From Clostridia bacterium (GTDB lineage: Bacteria > Bacillota > Clostridia > Oscillospirales > CAG-272): a DNA stretch of 14,881 nt. Position 1 is the first letter of the stretch. Each line of letters begins with the position of its first letter. Both the position numbers and the translations under genes were made by a program. Shown here in pieces: positions 8,698 through 14,541 of the stretch. Where the stretch lies: assembly GCA_017520365.1 (NCBI GenBank), contig JAFXFQ010000113.1, positions 1 to 14,881 of the forward strand. The letters run 5' to 3'. Below the pieces are notes generated by a model. It saw nothing but the letters and a program-made list of their open reading frames with translations. It was not told the origin of the DNA and made no database searches.

Positions 8698-11310
8698 ATG
8701 TCCGATATCAAAAACAATAACGAGATCAAGCAGGAGGGAACTGTACCGAAAAGTAAAGCAAAGGCTGTACTCGGTGTGTTCAGAGTAATCGGAAAGGTCA
8801 CCTTGCGGATCCTTTCCTATCTGATGAATGTGATACTTACAGTTTTGCTCATCGGCACCACCTGCGGAATAATAGTGGGTACTGTTTTCTGTATCTATCT
8901 TGGTAACTACATTGATCCCGAGATAGATGCATCACTTTTCGTTTCCGCCAGCTCTGACAGTACAACTCGCTTGTATTATATGGAGTACGAAAACGAGGAG
9001 GCACGTATAAACGAAGACGGAACTCCTGTTGAAATAGTTGACCAGCGCCTTTACAGTACTGACAACAGCATCTGGGTCACCTATGAAAAAATGCCGAAGG
9101 AGCTCATAGATGCATTTGTATGCGTAGAGGACCACAGATTCTTCTCCCATAACGGAGTTGACTGGCTGAGAACAGGTAACGCTGTCCTCACCTATTTCTT
9201 CGGAGCAGGTGATTTCGGCGGCTCAACTATCACTCAGCAGCTTATTAAAAACCTGACCGGTGATAACGAAACCACGGTTCAAAGGAAGATACAGGAAATT
9301 TTCCGTGCTCTTCATCTTGAAAAGGAAATGAGTAAAGAGGATATTCTTGAGATGTATCTCAATATCGTGTTTCTCGGTAATAACTGCTATGGTGTTCAGG
9401 CAGCGGCTAACACTTATTTTGATAAGGACGTTTCCGAGCTGAGCCTTGTTGAGTGTGCAGCTCTTGCAGGTATCGTTAAAAACCCCTCACAGTATGAGCC
9501 TGTTTATCACGACATCGTATATAAGGTCAATGAAGACGGCGAAATGGAAGAAAACGGAAACCGTGCACGTCGCAGAACCGTTCTTTATACAATGAACCGT
9601 GAGGGTAAGATCAGCGATAAAACCTTCGATGAGGCTTGGGATACCGAGCTCGTACTTGCAGGCATAAATAAGGATGAGGAGACTGAGGTTGTCGAAAAGC
9701 CCGAGCGCGTTAATACCTGGTATACTGATGCCGTAATAGAAGATGTTCAGAAGGCTCTTATGGAGGAGTACGGATATACCGAATACGTTGCCAGCCTTAT
9801 GATCTATACGGGCGGTCTGCAGATATATACCTGTATGGATCCTGAGATACAGCAGTGTATCGATGAGGTATATTTCAACGATAAAAAGGATGACGGGTAC
9901 TTCCCCTACGCCACAGACGGCATTCAGCCCGAATCCGCAATGGTTATAATTGATCCTTACACGGGAGACGTTGTGGGACTTGCGGGAGGCAGAGGCGAAA
10001 AGACCCAGAGCCGAATACTGAATCGTGCAACACAGGCCAAGCGTCCCTGCGGATCAAGTATCAAGCCCTTGTCCGTATATGCACCTGCCATTGATACGGG
10101 TATTGCCACCATGGGCAGCGTATATGACGATTGTCCCGTTACCACATCGACTGACGGTAAATTATGGCCTCATAACCTTCCTGACGTTTATCACGGCCTT
10201 ACTACGGTTCAGGATGCACTTAAAAGATCTGTCAACACCTGTGCAGTAAAGATCCTTAACGACGTAGGTGTAGAATATACCTTTGATTTTCTCAAAAATA
10301 CCCTTGATATGCACAGTCTCATAGAGTCTCGTACGTTACCAAGCGGCGAGATTGTATCCGATATCGGACCCGCACCTCTTGCACTTGGACAGTTCAGCTA
10401 CGGTATCACTCTTTGGGAGCTCACCGCGGCATACGGCATCTTCCAGAATGACGGTATGTTCTGTAAATCAAGGCTTTGGTATGAGGTTCTCGACAGCGAG
10501 GGCAACGTCATTCTCAAGAATGAGCCTGAATATGAAATGGCAATCAGCCCCGAGTCTGCAGATATCATGACTAAAATGATGCAGAACGTTATTGCACCCG
10601 GAGCGGGCGGTACTGCTGCAGGTCAGATCAATCTTCTCCAAAGAGTGGACATCGCCGGAAAGACCGGTACAACAACTAAGGACTTTGACCGTACCTTCGT
10701 TGCATATACACCTTATTACGTCACAGGCTGTTGGTTTGGATATGATCAAAACCAGTCACTTTCAAACTTTGGCAAAAGCCCTGCCATCGTAGTTTGGGAA
10801 AAGGTAATGGAAAAGATCCAGGATAAGATCGAGGCTAAGGCCGCACTTACAGGCGAGCCTATAAAGAAGTTTGATTTTTCACAAAACCTTGTGGAGGTCA
10901 CGTATTGTAAGGACTCAGGAATGCTTCCTTGTGAGACTTGCTCTCATGACCCTCGCGGCGGACGAACGGAAACGGGATTTTTCACGGCAGACAGTGCACC
11001 GGCGGCCCCCTGCGACGTTCACGTTCTCGTAAATTACGATAACGTTACAAAGGCTATCGCGACACCTAATTGTCCGGCTGCCAACATCACTGATGTTGCT
11101 TTGGTCAGAAACGAAGGCAGAAATTTTGTTTGTCAGGTAAACATTACGGATGCTGAGTTCACATACAGAAGTATGGGTGCTGTCACAAAGTATCCCACCT
11201 ACAGGGGATTTGCATATTATTATTACACCTTACCGGAGGGAACGGTTGTCGGACGAACCGGCAGCAAAGTGGAACAGTTCAACTGTGCCTGCCCCGATCA
11301 CCTTTCATAA
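8698..11310 (+). CDS. Class A penicillin-binding protein (bifunctional glycosyltransferase/transpeptidase)
   Basis: Membrane-anchored enzyme that polymerises glycan strands from lipid II and cross-links their peptides. The 870 residues comprise a short cytoplasmic tail, a hydrophobic segment at about 41-68, and a GT51 domain with EDHRFFSHNG (catalytic Glu144), GGSTITQQLIKNL (174-186), RKIQE (Glu200) and EMYLNIVFLG (218-227). The penicillin-binding transpeptidase domain has SSIK with nucleophile Ser453, SVN (511-513) and KTGT (655-658). All key residues of both activities are present. The last 130 residues hold eight cysteines (YCKDSG, PCETC, CNCPDH-like ends), an unusual density for an exported domain. 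Gene names for these proteins (ponA, pbp1A, pbpF) are applied inconsistently in Clostridia, so none is assigned. The start follows GGAGGAA closely. The gene is followed by a hairpin at 11326. Confidence 0.97.
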   Translation: MSDIKNNNEIKQEGTVPKSKAKAVLGVFRVIGKVTLRILSYLMNVILTVLLIGTTCGIIVGTVFCIYLGNYIDPEIDASLFVSASSDSTTRLYYMEYENEEARINEDGTPVEIVDQRLYSTDNSIWVTYEKMPKELIDAFVCVEDHRFFSHNGVDWLRTGNAVLTYFFGAGDFGGSTITQQLIKNLTGDNETTVQRKIQEIFRALHLEKEMSKEDILEMYLNIVFLGNNCYGVQAAANTYFDKDVSELSLVECAALAGIVKNPSQYEPVYHDIVYKVNEDGEMEENGNRARRRTVLYTMNREGKISDKTFDEAWDTELVLAGINKDEETEVVEKPERVNTWYTDAVIEDVQKALMEEYGYTEYVASLMIYTGGLQIYTCMDPEIQQCIDEVYFNDKKDDGYFPYATDGIQPESAMVIIDPYTGDVVGLAGGRGEKTQSRILNRATQAKRPCGSSIKPLSVYAPAIDTGIATMGSVYDDCPVTTSTDGKLWPHNLPDVYHGLTTVQDALKRSVNTCAVKILNDVGVEYTFDFLKNTLDMHSLIESRTLPSGEIVSDIGPAPLALGQFSYGITLWELTAAYGIFQNDGMFCKSRLWYEVLDSEGNVILKNEPEYEMAISPESADIMTKMMQNVIAPGAGGTAAGQINLLQRVDIAGKTGTTTKDFDRTFVAYTPYYVTGCWFGYDQNQSLSNFGKSPAIVVWEKVMEKIQDKIEAKAALTGEPIKKFDFSQNLVEVTYCKDSGMLPCETCSHDPRGGRTETGFFTADSAPAAPCDVHVLVNYDNVTKAIATPNCPAANITDVALVRNEGRNFVCQVNITDAEFTYRSMGAVTKYPTYRGFAYYYYTLPEGTVVGRTGSKVEQFNCACPDHLS

Positions 11311-11325
11311 CGAATAATTCAAAAG

Positions 11326-11358
11326 ATCACCTCATAGCTATCTGTGAGGTGATTTTTT
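11326..11358 (+). terminator. Hairpin after the PBP gene: terminator-like and occluding the next RBS
   Basis: A perfect 9-bp inverted repeat ATCACCTCA (11326-11334) / TGAGGTGAT (11345-11353) with a 10-nt loop is followed by six T residues, fitting an intrinsic terminator for the PBP transcript. The right arm contains GAGGTGAT, an exact Shine-Dalgarno match to the 16S rRNA 3' tail, 5 nt before the ATG at 11359. The left arm, with the preceding G, reads GATCACCTC, the same as the anti-Shine-Dalgarno tail itself. The structure could therefore end transcription, hide the ribosome site of the next gene, or do both. Confidence 0.8.
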
Positions 11359-11874
11359 ATGGTCAAAAGAATCAGAGCCAAATTATATGCTTTGAAAAAC
11401 AGACTTCTATGCATTCCAAGAGGGTATTTTACCGTAACGCTACTTCTGTTCGCTGCCGCAGTTGTAATAAGGCTTGCTACGGGCGGAACACATATCGTAT
11501 ACAACGTCCTGCAGGGAAGAGGTGCTTTTCCCGGCCCATTTGCGTATACTCTCTTATACTTTTGCCGCATATTACTTTCGGGTATCGTGCTGACGTTCAC
11601 ACTGTACTCTCATTCAGCTTGTAAAGAAAGTTCCAGAGGCGTAGTCTTCGCACTGTTGTCAACAATGCTTCTGTTGCTTGAATATAAGCTTATATTCGGC
11701 GGAGTAAGCATCGTTCTCGCTGTAACGTTTGCCGCCGTTTCATCAGTTATAACGCTTTTGGCAATAATCGCAACAAGAGTAAAAAGTAAATACGTTTCGA
11801 TATGTTCATTTATTTTTGTGCTTTTGCAAGCTGTAAGTATTTTTCAGCTTATATCACTCGCGGTTTGTATCTGA
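11359..11874 (+). CDS. Unrecognised integral membrane protein with five predicted helices
   Basis: 171 residues that I cannot assign to a known family. After a basic N-terminus (MVKRIRAKLYALKNR) there are five hydrophobic segments at about 24-40, 60-83, 94-113, 115-139 and 146-170, with short polar loops and positive residues at 86-93 and 140-144. There are no obvious catalytic or metal-binding motifs. The size, five-helix topology and a Pro-Gly-Pro before helix 2 loosely recall TspO/MBR proteins, but the tryptophan-rich signatures are missing, so this is only a weak suggestion. The start has a perfect GAGGTGAT ribosome site, which lies inside a hairpin arm. The strong site and clean membrane profile argue that the gene is real. 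It precedes the promoter of the lipoprotein gene and has no terminator of its own that I can see. Confidence 0.7.
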   Translation: MVKRIRAKLYALKNRLLCIPRGYFTVTLLLFAAAVVIRLATGGTHIVYNVLQGRGAFPGPFAYTLLYFCRILLSGIVLTFTLYSHSACKESSRGVVFALLSTMLLLLEYKLIFGGVSIVLAVTFAAVSSVITLLAIIATRVKSKYVSICSFIFVLLQAVSIFQLISLAVCI

Positions 11875-11899
11875 CTTTGCTATAATTTCATAGTCACAC

Positions 11900-11928
11900 T
11901 TGACAATCGGGAAATAATAATATATAAT
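11900..11928 (+). promoter_or_regulatory. Perfect consensus housekeeping promoter for the lipoprotein gene
   Basis: TTGACA at 11900-11905 and TATAAT at 11923-11928 are separated by exactly 17 nt, the ideal sigma-70/sigma-A arrangement with no mismatch. Transcription should begin near 11935, giving a leader of about 26 nt that includes GGAGG at 11947-11951 before the ATG at 11961. A further TGCTATAAT (11878-11886) just upstream looks like an extended -10 but lacks a matching -35. Confidence 0.9.
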
Positions 11929-11960
11929 GATTTCAGTAAATTTTTTGGAGGTATACACCT

Positions 11961-12590
11961 ATGAACAGAATTAAGATCATTGCACTTGTTCTTGCGGTTA
12001 TCGCTGTTCTTCCTCTCTTCGCAGCTTGCGGAGTAGAGACCAAGACTGCATCCAACGTAACTGTTATTTTCCGCGTTCCCAAGATGACAACCGACGAGGA
12101 AGGCAACACAATTCCCGAGCTTGATGAAAACGGCTACCAGGTATATGAGGATAAGCTTGCTCACAAGATCGACTCCATCTCCGGCACAGTTGAGCTTCGT
12201 GATCCCACTACAGGTAAGACCATCAAGGCTCCTACAGTTCTTTCTGCAGTTGAAGTAGCATTTAAGAAGTTCCAGAAGGAATTCGAGCTTTCTAAGGACG
12301 GCGGCTCCATTATCGGTGCACTCGGCTACAAGGAAGCAACACGTTATGAGGACGGCGTAGGCTACTATGATTACTGGCGTTGCACCATCAACGATCAGGA
12401 ATCCAGCGACGGTCGTCAGAGCATCACTCGTATCTACACTGATGACGTTATCGTTTTCACATGGACATCCGGTCAGCAGGATATCCAGGGTACACCTGAG
12501 GAGAGCGTAACAGATGAGGGTGACGATGAGACCGGAAAGGTTGACATCGGCGAGACAGAAGCTCCTGAGGAGCCAGATCCCGAAGAATAA
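11961..12590 (+). CDS. Acidic secreted lipoprotein, possibly DUF4430-like
   Basis: 209 residues starting with a type II signal peptide: basic MNRIK, a hydrophobic core, then a lipobox-like LFAAC with lipidated Cys23 (Phe at -3 is slightly off consensus). The mature part should be anchored on the outer face of the membrane. Residues 92-150, with TVLSAVEVAFKK followed by a Gly-rich segment and YYDYWRCTINDQES, resemble the DUF4430/transcobalamin-C-like fold, in which a 'TVLDAL' helix precedes a 'W-x-x-x-V/I-N' strand; this is my recognition, not a search result. The tail (178-209) is very rich in Glu, Asp and Pro. All 13 lysine codons are AAG, unlike the mixed use in spoIVA, which together with the perfect promoter suggests high expression. 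Ligand and role are unknown; DUF4430 domains often occur in surface proteins. A terminator follows 14 nt after the stop. Confidence 0.88.
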   Translation: MNRIKIIALVLAVIAVLPLFAACGVETKTASNVTVIFRVPKMTTDEEGNTIPELDENGYQVYEDKLAHKIDSISGTVELRDPTTGKTIKAPTVLSAVEVAFKKFQKEFELSKDGGSIIGALGYKEATRYEDGVGYYDYWRCTINDQESSDGRQSITRIYTDDVIVFTWTSGQQDIQGTPEESVTDEGDDETGKVDIGETEAPEEPDPEE

Positions 12591-12603
12591 TTTAATCCGA
12601 TCT

Positions 12604-12632
12604 AAAAGAGACAGGTATCACCTGTCTCTTTT
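12604..12632 (+). terminator. Terminator of the lipoprotein gene (left end of palindromic element)
   Basis: A perfect 13-bp inverted repeat AAAAGAGACAGGT (12604-12616) / ACCTGTCTCTTTT (12620-12632) with a 3-nt ATC loop ends in four T residues, 14 nt after the lipoprotein stop. The A-tract on the left arm makes it work in both directions in principle. An almost identical copy lies at 12886-12917, and this copy forms the left end of the element at 12604-12917. Confidence 0.85.
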
Positions 12633-12739
12633 CAGGCTGTCGAAAAAGGCGCAGAGCGCAAAAGTATCAAAACAAAGACAGCCAAGTTTTAGCTTTAACC
12701 GTAAAAGGTAATTCAACAAAAAATCAAAGTCATATTAAA

Positions 12740-12766
12740 GAAATCCCCTGATTATCAGGGGATTTC
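12740..12766. repeat. Perfect 12-bp hairpin inside the palindromic element
   Basis: GAAATCCCCTGA (12740-12751) and TCAGGGGATTTC (12755-12765/6) form a perfect stem around a 3-nt TTA loop. The GC core is strong, but no T-tract follows on the plus strand (CAAGCTTTTCGCC). It therefore looks like a structural part of the element rather than a clean terminator. Confidence 0.75.
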
Positions 12767-12779
12767 AAGCTTTTCGCCC

Positions 12780-12821
12780 TTTCAAGTCCTGTCGTACCTT
12801 TGTACGCCGACGGCCTTGAAA
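12780..12821. repeat. Imperfect long hairpin inside the palindromic element
   Basis: TTTCAAG (12780-12786) pairs with CTTGAAA (12815-12821). Further in, CC/GG, GTCG/CGAC and a terminal GTAC..GTAC pair around a CTTT loop, with a few mismatches and a small bulge. The outer TTTCAAG is also repeated directly at 12763-12769, next to the preceding hairpin, so alternative pairings are possible. Confidence 0.55.
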
Positions 12822-12855
12822 TGACGAAATCTGCATCCTTCTCGACAGCCTGAGC

Positions 12856-12885
12856 CAGCTTGTCGATATCTTTATCGACAAGCTG
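12856..12885. repeat. Perfect 13-bp hairpin abutting the right-hand terminator
   Basis: CAGCTTGTCGATA (12856-12868) and TATCGACAAGCTG (12873-12885) pair perfectly around a 4-nt TCTT loop. The stem ends on the very base before the next terminator's left arm begins (12886), so two hairpins stand back to back. TCGACAAGCTG is a variant of the TCGACAGCCTG found 33 nt upstream, suggesting internal duplication. Confidence 0.8.
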
Positions 12886-12917
12886 AAAAGAGACAGGTAT
12901 TACCTGTCTCTTTTTTT
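12886..12917 (+). terminator. Second copy of the terminator hairpin (right end of palindromic element)
   Basis: AAAAGAGACAGGT (12886-12898) / ACCTGTCTCTTTT (12902-12914), with an ATT loop and seven T residues in all after the stem core, has the same stem as the hairpin at 12604 and differs only in the loop. It lies upstream of spoIVA and would insulate that gene from read-through of the lipoprotein transcript. Confidence 0.8.
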
Positions 12918-12946
12918 GCATATTTTTATAGCTTCTGAATATAGAT
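12918..12946 (+). promoter_or_regulatory. Candidate sigma-E-type promoter for spoIVA
   Basis: GCATATT (12918-12924) matches the sigma-E -35 consensus (K-M-ATATT) except at the first base class. About 13 nt downstream, AATATAGAT (12938-12946) resembles the -10 CATACAAT only partly. In Bacillus subtilis spoIVA is transcribed by mother-cell sigma-E, which makes the match more plausible. The -10 is weak, and no good sigma-A pair competes. The -35 starts directly after the T-tract of the preceding terminator. Confidence 0.45.
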
Positions 12947-12986
12947 GTTATGACCTATAGAAAAACGAACAAGGAGAGATATCTGT

Positions 12987-14495
12987 ATGGAAGCAAGGAG
13001 AATATATAAGGATATATCAAAGCGAACAGGTGGGGACATATACATAGGTGTTGTGGGACCTGTGCGATGCGGTAAATCCACCTTTATCAACCGATTTATG
13101 GAAACTGCCATTATTCCCAATATCAAGGGAGATTATGACAAAAAGAAGGCGCGAGACGAGCTGCCGCAAAGTGCCGACGGGAAGACTGTTATGACAGCAG
13201 AGCCCAAATTCATACCTGATGAAGCTGTTGAAATATCCTTTGGTGATACTGCTACAGCAAGAATGAGAATGATAGATTGTGTGGGCTATCTTATACCCGA
13301 TGCTCTAGGGATGACCGAAAACGGTGAAATGAGAATGGTCAAAACACCGTGGTCAAATGAGCCTATACCATTCGAAGAGGCGGCAGAGCAGGGAACACAA
13401 AAAGTAATGCGTGAGCATTCAACGCTGGGAATGGTCATAACCTGTGACGGAAGCTTTGGAGAAATACCGCGAGAAAGCTACGTAGAGGCAGAAAAACGGA
13501 TAATTAAAGAAATGAAATCTATCGGAAAGCCGTTTGTTACAATACTGAATTCAGCAGTACCCGATTCACAGGAGGCAGAAGATATAGCACTGAAGCTTGA
13601 GAAGGAATACTCATGTCCGGTTGCGCTTCTTAACTGCCAAAAGCTTGATATGACAGATATTGAAAGCATTTTTGAACTGCTTTTATATGAGTTTCCCGTT
13701 ACAGAAATTGACGTTGACTTGCCACTATGGACATCTGCAATTCCCGAAACTCACAATGTTATTACAACATTAAATTCATGCATTAAGGAGATGGCAGGGG
13801 TTGTCAGGACCCTTAGCGATGTTAAAGCTTTTTCAGAGGGACTTGATGCGCTGTTAAAATCAAGCTTTGCAGTCGGTGACAAGGAACGTGAATGCTCAGC
13901 ATATGTTAAATCAACAGACCTTTCAACGGGCAAGGTAAGAGTTTGCGTTGATTTGCCACAAGCTCTGTATTACAGCGTTATTTGCGACATAACAGGACTT
14001 ACCATTAGCGGTCAGAGCGAGCTTATAAAGGTACTCTGCGATCTTGCAGATGCAAGGCGAGAGCTTGATAAATATCGTGAAGCGATCGATAAGCTTGAGA
14101 GTATAGGATATGGTATCGTAATGCCGAAAATGGAGGACCTTGAGCTTTCAGAGCCTGAGGTAATAAAGAATTCAGGATCATATGGGGTAAAGCTCTGCGC
14201 TAAAGCCGAAAGCATTCATATGATAAGAGCAGAGATCGAGACGGAGATCAATCCTATAGTGGGAACACAGGAGCAGGCAGAGGAAATAATACAAAGGCTT
14301 ATAACTGAATACAGCGAGGATCCTGCAAGGCTTTGGGAATCAAATATCTTCGGAAAAAGTCTTTATGAGCTTGTTAACGATGGACTTAACACAAAGATAC
14401 GGCACCTGTCAGATCAGTCTAAGGAAAAAATATCCGATACACTCTCCAGAATCGTCAATGAAAGCTCAAACGGTCTGATATGCATACTTTTATGA
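12987..14495 (+). CDS. spoIVA: Stage IV sporulation protein A, spore coat basement-layer ATPase
   Basis: SpoIVA is made in the mother cell, binds the forespore surface through SpoVM, and uses ATP hydrolysis to polymerise into the platform on which the spore coat assembles. The protein has 502 residues (B. subtilis about 492). Residues 24-31 (GPVRCGKS) form the Walker A motif with Lys30, the GKTVMTAEPKFIP segment contains the sensor threonine at position 70, and MRMIDCVGY places the Walker B Asp at 97. The key positions coincide with those described for B. subtilis. A middle domain follows, and the C-terminus ends in GLICILL, like the conserved hydrophobic tail of the family. The ATG at 12987 follows AAGGAG by 10 nt. 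The gene stands alone, between the palindromic element and a bidirectional terminator. It is the strongest evidence that the host lineage makes endospores. Confidence 0.97.
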   Translation: MEARRIYKDISKRTGGDIYIGVVGPVRCGKSTFINRFMETAIIPNIKGDYDKKKARDELPQSADGKTVMTAEPKFIPDEAVEISFGDTATARMRMIDCVGYLIPDALGMTENGEMRMVKTPWSNEPIPFEEAAEQGTQKVMREHSTLGMVITCDGSFGEIPRESYVEAEKRIIKEMKSIGKPFVTILNSAVPDSQEAEDIALKLEKEYSCPVALLNCQKLDMTDIESIFELLLYEFPVTEIDVDLPLWTSAIPETHNVITTLNSCIKEMAGVVRTLSDVKAFSEGLDALLKSSFAVGDKERECSAYVKSTDLSTGKVRVCVDLPQALYYSVICDITGLTISGQSELIKVLCDLADARRELDKYREAIDKLESIGYGIVMPKMEDLELSEPEVIKNSGSYGVKLCAKAESIHMIRAEIETEINPIVGTQEQAEEIIQRLITEYSEDPARLWESNIFGKSLYELVNDGLNTKIRHLSDQSKEKISDTLSRIVNESSNGLICILL

Positions 14496-14497
14496 TC

Positions 14498-14533
14498 AAA
14501 AAAAGATCTGCAATTCAATTGCAGATCTTTTTT
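14498..14533. terminator. Bidirectional terminator between spoIVA and the convergent YfhO-like gene
   Basis: The stem GATCTGCAATT / AATTGCAGATC is flanked by seven A residues on the left (14498-14504) and six T residues on the right (14528-14533), centred on 14516. It starts 3 nt after the spoIVA stop and ends 8 nt before the stop of the minus-strand gene, so it can end both transcripts. Confidence 0.93.
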
Positions 14534-14541
14534 GTGTTATT

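Larger units (their letters stand above)
12604..12917. repeat. Palindromic MITE-like non-coding element with terminator hairpins as ends
   Basis: Reading inward from 12604 on the plus strand and from 12914 on the minus strand, the two ends agree at 36 of the first 40 positions: AAAAGAGACAGGT, loop, ACCTGTCTCTTTT, then CAG(GC/CT)TGTCGA. The hairpin part is itself a palindrome, but the CAG..TGTCGA extension shows the repeats are inverted. A second inverted match is perfect over 11 bp: CAGGCTGTCGA (12633-12643) with TCGACAGCCTG (12842-12852). Inside are hairpins at 12740-12766, 12780-12821 and 12856-12885. This fills the gap between the lipoprotein gene and spoIVA. It encodes no transposase, so it would have to be a miniature mobile element, a REP/BIME-like repeat or a structured RNA. 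I see no convincing target-site duplication at its edges. Confidence 0.65.

Noticed and set aside
11878..11886. Extended -10 TGCTATAAT upstream of the lipoprotein gene
   Set aside because: No -35 at a suitable distance, and the perfect promoter 45 nt downstream accounts for expression.
12638..12644. TGTCGAA, an exact match to the Spo0A box, upstream of a sporulation gene
   Set aside because: The same TGTCGA core recurs several times because it is part of the inverted repeats of the palindromic element, and it lies about 340 bp from spoIVA beyond a terminator.
12514..12711. 65-codon plus-strand frame across the lipoprotein end and first terminator
   Set aside because: It runs through the coding end and the hairpin, has no ribosome site, and its basic composition is the frame shadow of an acidic tail.
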